A stretch of 64,000 bases of DNA from Pigmentiphaga sp. (lineage in GTDB: Bacteria; Pseudomonadota; Gammaproteobacteria; Burkholderiales; Burkholderiaceae_B), in assembly GCA_023228945.1 (NCBI GenBank), contig JALOAI010000012.1, forward strand, positions 62,001-126,000, read 5' to 3'. The notes beneath the pieces were generated by a model, which worked only from the letters and a program-made list of their open reading frames with translations, was not told where the DNA came from and made no database searches. Made by a program: the position numbers and the translations under genes. This document shows, one piece after another, positions 17,958 through 26,060 of the stretch (the stretch's first letter is position 1; each line of letters opens with the position of its first letter).

Positions 17958-19277
17958 ATGAGCGCCGTTCTTTCTCCCAGCGCCGATGCGCCGCGCCCCC
18001 TGGGCCGCGAAGACTACAAAACGCTCGGCCTGTCCGCCCTTGGCGGTACGCTGGAGTTCTATGACTTCGTCATTTTCGTTTTCTTCACGGTCACGATCGG
18101 CCACCTGTTCTTCCCTCCCGATATGCCGGAATGGCTGGCCCAGTTGCAAACCCTGGGCATCTTCGCCGCCGGCTACCTGGCCCGGCCGCTGGGCGGCATC
18201 ATCATCGCGCACTTCGGCGACCGCCTCGGCCGCAAGCGCATGTTCGCGCTGTCGGTGTTTCTCATGGCGCTGCCCACCTTCATCATCGGCATCCTGCCCA
18301 CCTATGGCGCCATCGGTGTTGCCGCGCCGCTCCTGCTGCTGCTCATGCGCATTCTGCAGGGCGCGGCCATCGGAGGAGAAATGCCAGGCGCATGGGTCTT
18401 CGTGGCCGAACACGTGCCGCGCGAACGCTATGGCCTGGGCATCGGCGTCCTCACCGCCGGCATCACCGGCGGCATCCTGCTGGGCGCCATCGTGGCCATC
18501 ATCATCAACCGTTCGTACTCCCCGGCGGAGGTACTGGATTTCGCCTGGCGCATCCCGTTCATCCTGGGCGGCGTGTTCGGGTTCATCGCGGTTTATCTCC
18601 GTCGCTTCCTCAGCGAAACACCGGTGTTCAAAGAGCTGGCGGCCAAGCGCGAGCTGGCTCGCGAGCTGCCGGTCAAGACCGTGATCCGCGAGCATCGCCA
18701 AGCCTGCCTGATCACGGCGGGCCTGACCTGGACGCTTTCCACCGCGATCGTGGTGATCATCCTGATGACGCCCTCGATGCTGCAGCGCCTGTATGGCATT
18801 CCGGCCCCTGCCGCCCTGGAGGCCAATTGCGTGGCCATCCTGATGCTGACGATTGGCTGTGCGCTATTCGGCTGGCTCAACGACCGGATCGGCACTCGCG
18901 CCACGCTGGTGATCGCCTGGGGAGGCCTGGCGGTCTCGGCCTACGCCTTTTACATCGGGCTCGCGCCGGGCATCGGCGAGGCCGAGCTCATGCTGCGCTA
19001 TGGCGTGGCCGGCTTGTTCTGCGGCGCCATCTCCACCGTCCCCATCGTCGCCACCCGCGCCTTTCCGCCGCCGATCCGGTTTTCTGGCCTGAGCTTCTCG
19101 TACAACGTGGCCTATGCCGTGTTTGGCGGCATCACACCGGTCTTGACCCAGTTCTGGTTGCAACACGATCGCCTCGCGCCGGCCCACTATGTGAGCGCCA
19201 CGGTCCTCCTGGCAATCGTGCTGGCGGCCTTCCCGCTCACCGCCAGGGGCTGGCGGCCGGCGCCTGCCGGACGCTGA
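17958..19277 (+). CDS. MFS metabolite:H+ symporter (ShiA/ProP/KgtP-like)
   Basis: 439-aa inner-membrane transporter with about 12 TM segments. It belongs to the metabolite:H+ symporter subfamily: LEFYDFVIFVFF in TM1, the GDRLGRKRMF loop 2-3 signature and the LRRFLSETPVF motif after TM6. Substrates in this subfamily are small organic acids and osmolytes such as shikimate, 2-oxoglutarate, citrate and proline/betaine; which applies here is unknown. The start at 17958 is preferred over 17910, which has no ribosome binding site and adds a short non-homologous tail. The stop is followed almost at once by a dispersed repeat. Confidence 0.85.
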   Translation: MSAVLSPSADAPRPLGREDYKTLGLSALGGTLEFYDFVIFVFFTVTIGHLFFPPDMPEWLAQLQTLGIFAAGYLARPLGGIIIAHFGDRLGRKRMFALSVFLMALPTFIIGILPTYGAIGVAAPLLLLLMRILQGAAIGGEMPGAWVFVAEHVPRERYGLGIGVLTAGITGGILLGAIVAIIINRSYSPAEVLDFAWRIPFILGGVFGFIAVYLRRFLSETPVFKELAAKRELARELPVKTVIREHRQACLITAGLTWTLSTAIVVIILMTPSMLQRLYGIPAPAALEANCVAILMLTIGCALFGWLNDRIGTRATLVIAWGGLAVSAYAFYIGLAPGIGEAELMLRYGVAGLFCGAISTVPIVATRAFPPPIRFSGLSFSYNVAYAVFGGITPVLTQFWLQHDRLAPAHYVSATVLLAIVLAAFPLTARGWRPAPAGR

Positions 19278-19280
19278 CTG

Positions 19281-19361
19281 GTGGCGGAGAAGCTCCGGCC
19301 GACAGGCCGGAGTTCTTCATCCCGTCCTGAACGGCGGGGCTTGCGCTCGGGCGTGTGGTCA
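19281..19361. repeat. Dispersed repeat type III, copy a (supplies stop codon of ABC permease)
   Basis: Two modules. Module B, GAAGCTCCGGCC-GACA-GGCCGGAGTTCTTC, is an 8-bp perfect hairpin. Module A, read on the minus strand, begins TGACCACACGCCCGAGCGCA and continues AGCCCCGCC. The first three bases of module A are exactly the TGA stop codon of the ABC permease gene (19361-19359). Other copies lie at 25774, 34928, 53719 and 59574. Confidence 0.8.
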
Positions 19362-20486
19362 GGCCATGCGTGCCAACGTCTTGCGGAACCGCGCCAGCGA
19401 TATCGCGAACAGCACGCCGCCGATCACGATCAGGGCCAGGAAGGGCCGCCAGACCACGTCGAGCCCGGCGCCGCGGAACAGGATGGCCTGGCCGAGGTCG
19501 ACGAAATGCGTGGTGGGCGCGATCAGCATGAACTCGCGCACCAGTTCCGGCATGCTCTCGCGCGGCGTACTGCCGCCCGAGAGCATTTGCAGCGGCAGCA
19601 GTACCAGCACCAGCAGCATGCCGAATTGCGGCATGTTGCGCGCCACCGTGGCCAGGAAAATCCCCAGTGAAGTGGTGGCGAACAGCACCAGCGCCGCGCC
19701 GGTGAAGAACAGCGCCAGCGACCCCGCCACCGGCACGCCGAGCAAGGCCATCACCACAACGTGCAGCGACACCGCCGACGCCAGCAGCACCACCAGGCCC
19801 ATCGACCAGATCTTGGAGACCATGATCTGCGCGGGAGTCACCGGCATGACCAGCAAGTGCTCGATGGTGCCGTGTTCGCGCTCGCGGATCAGCGCGGCCC
19901 CGGTGAGGATGATCGAGAGCATCGCGATCTGGTTGATGATTTGCGTCAGGCTGCCGAACCAGGACTTCTCCAGGGTGGGATTGAAGCGCGCCCGCAGCTC
20001 CAGCTCCACCGGCAAGGCGGGGGTGTCGCGATAGCGCTTGCGGAACTCGTCGATCTCGGCCAGCACGATCTGCTGGATGTGCGCGCTGCCGACGAAGGCT
20101 TGCGTCATGCGGGTGGCGTCGACATTGAGCTGCAGCTCCGCCGGCCGCCGCGCCAGCACGTCGCGCTGGAAATTGGCCGGGATGTACAGCACAAAGGTAT
20201 AGATCCCGGCATCCAGGCCCGGGTCCATCTCCGGTGCCGTGATCATGGCCGGCGGCAGGAAGTCCGGCGGATAGAAGGCGGATGCGATGCGCTGCGACAG
20301 CGGCGTGCGGTCTTCGTCGACGATGGCGATCGGCGCATTGTTCAGCGTCTCGGGAATCGCCGAAGCCGCGCTGTACACGGAAAACGTGAACGCAAAAACG
20401 ATCAGCACCAGCATGATCGGATCGCGCCAAAGGCTCCAGAGCTCCTTGACGCCGAGGCGGTAGATGTTGACCAGCGCTTGCCGCAT
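19359..20486 (-). CDS. yhhJ: ABC-2 type permease (YhhJ-like)
   Basis: 375-aa ABC-2 family membrane protein. The N-terminal TM (LIVFAFTFSVYSAA) is followed by a large extracytoplasmic domain (about 45-180) and five or six TM segments, with the REREHGTIEHLLVMPVTPAQIMVSKI loop typical of YhhJ/YbhR permeases. It starts one base after the RbbA-like gene stops, as the last cistron of the exporter operon yhiI-rbbA-yhhJ. In related systems the unit exports drugs or other hydrophobic compounds. Its stop codon is the first triplet of a dispersed repeat module. Confidence 0.85.
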   Translation of the reverse strand: MRQALVNIYRLGVKELWSLWRDPIMLVLIVFAFTFSVYSAASAIPETLNNAPIAIVDEDRTPLSQRIASAFYPPDFLPPAMITAPEMDPGLDAGIYTFVLYIPANFQRDVLARRPAELQLNVDATRMTQAFVGSAHIQQIVLAEIDEFRKRYRDTPALPVELELRARFNPTLEKSWFGSLTQIINQIAMLSIILTGAALIREREHGTIEHLLVMPVTPAQIMVSKIWSMGLVVLLASAVSLHVVVMALLGVPVAGSLALFFTGAALVLFATTSLGIFLATVARNMPQFGMLLVLVLLPLQMLSGGSTPRESMPELVREFMLIAPTTHFVDLGQAILFRGAGLDVVWRPFLALIVIGGVLFAISLARFRKTLARMA

Positions 20487-20487
20487 C

Positions 20488-23370
20488 TCATCGCTCCTGT
20501 TTGCCGAGCAGCGCGATTGCCAGACCGACGATCACCGGCACCGCCAGCAGCAAGGGCCAGAACGACGCCCGCAGATCGCCAAAGCTCAACGCCTTGTTGA
20601 ACACCCCTCGACTGATGGTGAACATATGGCTGGCGGGATAGATTTCGCCAATGATCCGGCCGGTGCCCTGCAAGGACGACACCGGGTCGATCATGCCGCC
20701 GAACTGCGTGGCCGGCAGCAAGGTGCCGACCATGGCGAAGAACAGCGCCGCGATCTGGCTCCGGGTGGCGGCCGACGCCAGCAGCCCCATACCGGTGGAG
20801 GCCAGACTGAACAACAGCGCCGCTACCGCCAGCGCCACGAAGCTGCCGGTGATCGGCACGCGGAACACCAGCAGCGCCATCAGCACCATCAACGCAAAAT
20901 TGAGCATCGCCAGACCGACATAAGGCAGTTGCTTGCCCAGCATGAACTCGGTTCGCGTCACGGGCGTAACGTAGAAGTTGAGGATGGAGCCCATTTCTTT
21001 CTCGCGCACCACCGCCAGCGCCGCGAGCATTGCCGGCAGCATCAATAACAGCAGCGGGATGATGGTGGGCACCATGGCCGGCAGGCTTGCCACATCCGGG
21101 TTGTAGCGAAAGCGCGTTTCGATCGACACCGCGGCGGTGGCGCTGTCGCCGCCGCGTACGCGGATCTGCTCAGCCAGCCAATGCTGATGCAAGCCCTGGA
21201 TATAACCCTGTGCCGTTTCGGCGCGCTGCGGCATGGCGCCGTCGAACCAGGCGCCGATGGCCACCGGACGGCCGCGCAGCAGATCGCGGCCGAAACCCGG
21301 CGGTATCTCCAGCGCCAGCGCGAGTTCGCCGCTACGCATGCGCCGGTCCAGCTCCTCATGACCGGCGATGGGCGGCTTTTCGACGAAATAAGGCGATCCC
21401 GAGATATCCAGCTGGTAACTGGCGCTGAGCGTCGTCCGGTCGTGGTCGAGCACGGCGTAGCTCAGCTCGTTGACGTCGGTACTGATACCGAAACCCATCA
21501 CCAGCAGCAGGATCAACGAGCCGGCCAGGGCCAATACCGCCCGCACGGGATCGCGGCGCAGCTCCAGCGTTTCGCGCCACATGTAGGCGAACATGCGTTG
21601 CGGACTGAAGGCGCGGCGTACCGGCGCGCTTCCGGCGGCGTGAAGCGGCTCGCCAACGATATCGGGCACGCCCGACGCACTCGGCATACCCATCTCGCCC
21701 GGCGAACCCGCCACGTCGCCTCTCGCCGTCACCCCCGCCCCACTCCGCCCGCCTTCGCGCCGGGCCTCACCCCCGTCCTCGCTTTCGGCTTCCGCCGTCT
21801 CCGCGGCGGTGGGACTGCCACCGCCAGCCTCGACCAGATAACCGATGAAAGCTTCCTCCAGCGTGTCCGCGCCGCGCTTTTCGATCAGCTTGGCCGGCGT
21901 GTCGCTATCCAGCACCTTGCCCGCATGCATCATCGACATGCGATCGCAGCGTTCGGCCTCGTTCATGAAGTGGGTGGACAGAAAGATCGTGACCCGGTCG
22001 CGGCGCGATAGCTCCACCAGCAGCCGCCAGAAGGCATCGCGCGCCACGGGATCCACGCCCGAGGTGGGTTCGTCCAGGATCAGCAGTTCGGGCTTGTGCA
22101 CCATGGCCACCGCCAGCGACAAACGCTGCCGTATGCCCAGCGGGAGGCCACGCGGCAGCTCGTCGAGCACCGCCGCGAGCTCGAAGCGCTCGACCATTTC
22201 TCGTATGCGCCCGTCGAGCTCATCGCCTGGCACCTGGAACAGCCGCGCATGCAACAGCAGGTTCTGGCGCACCGTCAGCTCGCCGTACAGCGAGAAGGCC
22301 TGCGACATATACCCCACCCGCCGCCGGGTTGCCATATCGCGCGGATCGATCTCGCGGCCCAGCAACCAGGCCCGCCCTTCGCTGGCGGGCAACAGGCCGG
22401 TCAGCATCTTCATGGTGGTCGTCTTGCCGCAGCCGTTGGAGCCCAGAAACCCGAAAATCTCGCCGCGCCGAATGCGGAAGCTGACGTGATCGACCGCCAC
22501 GAAGTCGCCGAAGCGCATGGTCAGGTCCTGCGCTTCGATCGCGATATCGCCGTCTTCGACCCTCAGCGGCGGGATCTCCACCTCGGCATGGCCACGGCGC
22601 TTTTCCGGCGGCAACAGGCGGAGGAAGGCGGACTCCAGCGACTGGCTCCCGGTGCGTTCGAGCATTTCCGCGGGGGTGCCGGTGGCAAGCACCCGGCCGT
22701 CGTCCATCGCCACCAGCCAATCGAAGCCTTGCGCTTCGTCCATATAGGCGGTGGCAACGATCACGCTCATGCCCGGGCGGCTGGCGCGGATCCGGCGGAT
22801 GAGATCCCAGAACTGCGCGCGCGCCAGAGGATCGACCCCTGTGGTCGGCTCATCCAGGATCAACAGATCGGGATCATGGATCAGGGCGCAGCAAAGCCCC
22901 AGCTTCTGCTTCATGCCGCCCGACAGCTTGCCCGCCGGCCGCGACAGGAAGTCGTACAGGCCGGTGCTGCGCGTGAGCTCGTCGATCCGCCGTCGCCGCT
23001 CGACCTCGCCATGGCCGAACAAACGGCCGAAGAACTGCAGGTTCTCTTCGACCGACAAGGTGGGGTAGAGATTCTTGCCCAGCCCCTGCGGCATATAGGC
23101 GATGCGCAGGCAGGCCGCTTCGCGATGGCGGCGATCCGCCATGTCGCCGCCCAGGACCCATACCGTGCCGCTCTGGATTTTGCGCGCGCCCGCGACCAAT
23201 GCCAGCACACTGGATTTGCCCACGCCGTCGGGGCCGATGAGGCCCACAATCCGGCCCGCCGGAACCTCGAGGGTGACATCCCGCAGCGCATCCTTGCGGC
23301 CGTAGCGCAGGCCCACCTCCGTGAGGCGCGCCACCGCATCGGCCGAGTCCAGGCCGCTAGCTTCCACCAT
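20488..23370 (-). CDS. rbbA: RbbA/YhiH-like fused double-ATPase and ABC-2 permease
   Basis: 960-aa fusion. NBD1 (about 13-255) has Walker A GPDGVGKSS (46-54), signature LSGGM (149-153) and Walker B LLILDEPTTG. NBD2 (about 277-510) has Walker A GSNGCGKTT (310-318) and Walker B LLILDEPTSG, but its signature is degenerate (LPLGIRQRLSLA instead of LSGGQ). A low-complexity linker rich in Gly, Glu, Ala and Ser (515-590) joins an ABC-2 permease domain (595-960). The same architecture occurs in E. coli RbbA/YhiH, described as a ribosome-associated ATPase and putative exporter. Its start overlaps the end of the HlyD-type gene by 14 bp and its stop is one base from the next permease. Confidence 0.87.
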   Translation of the reverse strand: MVEASGLDSADAVARLTEVGLRYGRKDALRDVTLEVPAGRIVGLIGPDGVGKSSVLALVAGARKIQSGTVWVLGGDMADRRHREAACLRIAYMPQGLGKNLYPTLSVEENLQFFGRLFGHGEVERRRRIDELTRSTGLYDFLSRPAGKLSGGMKQKLGLCCALIHDPDLLILDEPTTGVDPLARAQFWDLIRRIRASRPGMSVIVATAYMDEAQGFDWLVAMDDGRVLATGTPAEMLERTGSQSLESAFLRLLPPEKRRGHAEVEIPPLRVEDGDIAIEAQDLTMRFGDFVAVDHVSFRIRRGEIFGFLGSNGCGKTTTMKMLTGLLPASEGRAWLLGREIDPRDMATRRRVGYMSQAFSLYGELTVRQNLLLHARLFQVPGDELDGRIREMVERFELAAVLDELPRGLPLGIRQRLSLAVAMVHKPELLILDEPTSGVDPVARDAFWRLLVELSRRDRVTIFLSTHFMNEAERCDRMSMMHAGKVLDSDTPAKLIEKRGADTLEEAFIGYLVEAGGGSPTAAETAEAESEDGGEARREGGRSGAGVTARGDVAGSPGEMGMPSASGVPDIVGEPLHAAGSAPVRRAFSPQRMFAYMWRETLELRRDPVRAVLALAGSLILLLVMGFGISTDVNELSYAVLDHDRTTLSASYQLDISGSPYFVEKPPIAGHEELDRRMRSGELALALEIPPGFGRDLLRGRPVAIGAWFDGAMPQRAETAQGYIQGLHQHWLAEQIRVRGGDSATAAVSIETRFRYNPDVASLPAMVPTIIPLLLLMLPAMLAALAVVREKEMGSILNFYVTPVTRTEFMLGKQLPYVGLAMLNFALMVLMALLVFRVPITGSFVALAVAALLFSLASTGMGLLASAATRSQIAALFFAMVGTLLPATQFGGMIDPVSSLQGTGRIIGEIYPASHMFTISRGVFNKALSFGDLRASFWPLLLAVPVIVGLAIALLGKQER

Positions 23371-24454
23371 GGACCGGCTCCGTGAACCCTCCGGTCAGGC
23401 GCTCCGGCCAGGGTACTTGCGGATCCAACCGCAACCAGGCTACGCCCGGCATGCCGGTCTTGACGTGCTCGCGATACCGTTGCAGCAGTTCGGGCGCGAT
23501 GCTGGCACGCACCCGGAACATGAGTTTCTCGCGCTCCGATGCGGTTTCCACCGTTTTCGGCGTGAATTGTGCGGTGTTGGACACGAACGAAACCTTGGCC
23601 GGAACCGGGTATTCCGGCGCCGCATCAAGCACGATGCGCACCTCGCTGCCCAGCGCGATCCGTCCGGCCACGGCTTGCGGCACGAAGAATGTCATGTAGA
23701 CATCGGAGACGTCGATCAGATTGAAGACCCTGCCGCCGGCCGCCAGCACTTCGCCCGGCTCGGCCAGGCGCAGCTGCACTCGTCCATCGCGCGGCGCCTT
23801 GAGGGTATTGTCGGCAATATCGGCAGCGATGCGCGCCACCGATGCCTTGGCCGCCGCCTGGCGCGACTCGGCTCCGGTGCGTTGCGCTTCGGCGGCCTTC
23901 ACGGCTGCCTCCAGCGCCACCACTTGCGCCTGCGCGGCGGCCAGCACGGCTTCGGCGCTGCTCATATTGGCACGGTCGTCGTCCAGCTCCTGCCGTGACA
24001 CAGCCCCCTTGACGACCAGCGCTTCCGAACGAGCCAGCCGCCGCTTGACGGCGTTGAGCTCGGCCCGCCGCTGCACGACCAGGGCTTTCTGGGCAGCCAC
24101 GTCGCTCTGCCGCTGCGCCACCTGCGCATCGGCGGCGGCGATCGCGTGCAGGGCTTCGTCCTGCCGGGCCACGGCTTCGTCGTATTGGGCATTCAGGGTA
24201 TCGAGCTGCAGGCGCGCCAAGGGCTGGCCGGCGGTCACGAAATCGCCCTCGCGCACCAGGACTTCCTCCACCCGCCCGCCTTGCCGGGCGGCGACGTCGA
24301 TCTCGATGGCCTCGATCCGGCCATTGCCGCTGACGAAAGCGCCGTCCAGCTCGTCGTCCTGCCAATGGTTCCAGGCCCACCAGGCCGCAAGCACGACAAC
24401 CGCGACGATGGCAGCCATCAGGAGACGTTTACGCTTGGCTGAAGGTAAGGGCAT
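23357..24454 (-). CDS. yhiI: HlyD/YhiI-family membrane fusion protein
   Basis: 365-aa periplasmic adaptor of the ABC exporter. One N-terminal TM anchor (MAAIVAVVVLAAWWAWNHW) is followed by a biotinyl-lipoyl-like half (GRVEEVLVREGDFVTAGQPLA), a long alpha-helical hairpin/coiled coil rich in Ala, Gln and Arg (about 90-200) and the second lipoyl half (LKAPRDGRVQLRLAEPGEVLAAGG). The start at 24454 drops a 16-residue upstream extension. It is the first cistron of yhiI-rbbA-yhhJ and divergent from an AraC-type regulator. Confidence 0.88.
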   Translation of the reverse strand: MPLPSAKRKRLLMAAIVAVVVLAAWWAWNHWQDDELDGAFVSGNGRIEAIEIDVAARQGGRVEEVLVREGDFVTAGQPLARLQLDTLNAQYDEAVARQDEALHAIAAADAQVAQRQSDVAAQKALVVQRRAELNAVKRRLARSEALVVKGAVSRQELDDDRANMSSAEAVLAAAQAQVVALEAAVKAAEAQRTGAESRQAAAKASVARIAADIADNTLKAPRDGRVQLRLAEPGEVLAAGGRVFNLIDVSDVYMTFFVPQAVAGRIALGSEVRIVLDAAPEYPVPAKVSFVSNTAQFTPKTVETASEREKLMFRVRASIAPELLQRYREHVKTGMPGVAWLRLDPQVPWPERLTGGFTEPVHGGS

Positions 24455-24650
24455 GAAGCAATGGCCTCCGGAGGTTACGCGGCCACTCGAGCAAGCGGTC
24501 ACGCTTCATCATAGCAATGCGCCATAGCAGGATGGCGAAGCCTCGGATATCCCGCGCCCGTGCGCAGGCAGTCCGGGCAGCGCTCTCCCGGCTTGGTTCC
24601 GCTGGCCGTCCGGAGACTGAGATGGTCTGTTTCAACGGAACAACATACAA

Positions 24651-24679
24651 TTGACGCATCTTTCGGCTTGTTACATATT
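24651..24679 (+). promoter_or_regulatory. Candidate sigma-70 promoter of the AraC-type gene
   Basis: TTGACG, 17-bp spacer, CATATT, about 50 bp upstream of the AraC-type start. It lies in the 275-bp divergent region shared with the exporter operon. Confidence 0.4.
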
Positions 24680-24729
24680 CGTCATCTCTTCCGCCTGTCA
24701 CCGCAGTACGACGGCACCCGAGGGAGTCC

Positions 24730-25776
24730 ATGATGCCCACGATTCCGGCCGATTCGCCTCTCCAGGATGCCCGCGGCTCGCAGGCGTTCCATTTATTTGC
24801 GCAAGGCCGGCCGGCCGACCGGGTTTTCCAGACCATCACCGCCAGTCAGGTGCCCGCGCACGCACGCTATGAATACTGGACCAGCTCACTGATACGCAAC
24901 TTCGTGGTGGATCCGCCCGACGAGAACCAAAGGCGGGATTTCCAGGCCCATGTGATCTCGCTGACCACGTTCACGAAAGAAATGCACTACTCCCAATCGG
25001 ATGCCTTCAGCGGCGTGCGTACCGCCCAGGCGATCCGGGCCGACCCATCCGATGAATTGTCCCTGTTTTATGTGCTCGAAGGCCAACTGGCCGGGCGCTT
25101 CGAGACGGAAGACATCATTGCCACCGCGGGCAGCTTCTATCTGTATGATTCGCGGCTGATCCAGCGCATCGCCGTATCGCGCCATCGCCTGATTCAAGTC
25201 GACCTGCCGCGCTGCGCCTTCGAGGCCGCGTTCGCCGGCCAGCCGCCGTCGCCGGCGGAAGTCACCCGGGCCCTCGCACTCAGTCGGCTCACGCCGTTGC
25301 TGCGCTCCCACCTCGCCCAGTTTCCACAAACGGCGGCCGGAATGAACCCGCTCGAGCAGCAAACCCTGCTGGAGACGACCGAGGCTTTTGCGCTCTCCAT
25401 CCTCCGAGGGGCAATCGCCAATCTGCTGCCCTCCGGCGACCATCACGAGCGGGCGTTGCTGCTCGCTGCGCAGCGCTATATCCAGCGCCATCTCGATAAA
25501 CCCGATCTGGCCCCGGCCGAGATCGCCGCCGGCGTAGCCTGCTCACGCGCCACGCTCTATCGCGTCTTCAAGCGCCATGGGTTGGCGATAGCCGCCTATG
25601 TTCGCGAACTCCGGCTGCAGCAGCTCTTCCGACTGCTGCAGAATCCCTCCGATCATCGTCCCATCGCGACCCTCGCCCAACGTTGCGGCCTGTACGACAC
25701 GCCCAACGTCAATCAAATGTTCCGCCGTCGGTTTGGCGCGAGTCCCAGCGACGTACGGGCCCAGCGCCTGCGCTGA
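24730..25776 (+). CDS. AraC-family regulator, divergent from the ABC exporter
   Basis: 348-aa regulator with an N-terminal AraC-binding-domain-like region (about 25-190) and a C-terminal AraC HTH pair (about 235-345; IAAGVACSRATLYRVFKRHG, then NVNQMFRRRFGASPSDVRAQ). AGGGAG precedes two adjacent ATGs (24730 and 24733); spacing slightly favours the second. Divergence from yhiI suggests it regulates the exporter. Its TGA stop (25774-25776) is the first triplet of a dispersed repeat module, so the native C-terminus may have been altered by repeat arrival. Confidence 0.85.
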   Translation: MMPTIPADSPLQDARGSQAFHLFAQGRPADRVFQTITASQVPAHARYEYWTSSLIRNFVVDPPDENQRRDFQAHVISLTTFTKEMHYSQSDAFSGVRTAQAIRADPSDELSLFYVLEGQLAGRFETEDIIATAGSFYLYDSRLIQRIAVSRHRLIQVDLPRCAFEAAFAGQPPSPAEVTRALALSRLTPLLRSHLAQFPQTAAGMNPLEQQTLLETTEAFALSILRGAIANLLPSGDHHERALLLAAQRYIQRHLDKPDLAPAEIAAGVACSRATLYRVFKRHGLAIAAYVRELRLQQLFRLLQNPSDHRPIATLAQRCGLYDTPNVNQMFRRRFGASPSDVRAQRLR

Positions 25777-25910
25777 CCACGCGCCCAAGCGCAAGCCCCG
25801 CCGTTTACGGCGAGGTAAGCGAGGCCAACTCTGCCGGAGCCGAAGGCTCCTCCAAATCGTGGCGGAGAAGCTCCGGCCGCAAGGCCGGAGTTCTTCATTC
25901 CCGTCGCACG
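25774..25910. repeat. Dispersed repeat type III, copy b (supplies stop codon of AraC gene)
   Basis: The longest copy. Module A (TGACCACGCGCCCAAGCGCA then AGCCCCGCC) starts on the AraC-gene stop codon. A middle part has the hairpin GGAGCC-GAA-GGCTCC. Module B is GTGGCGGAGAAGCTCCGGCC-GCAA-GGCCGGAG followed by TTCTTCATTCCCGTCG. The rest of this 284-bp gap up to 26060 shows no gene. Confidence 0.8.
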
Positions 25911-26060
25911 TCATCGTTGAGACCCAGGCATTAGCGCCTGAGACGCCGGCATTACGTCTTTCTCAAGCGATCGGCCTAAGCTTTCTCAATCCTCTCGGCC
26001 CCTCATCGCCATGCGCTCGCGCGGCCTTGGGGCGGCCTTTACTCAAGAAAGGCGTTGTCG

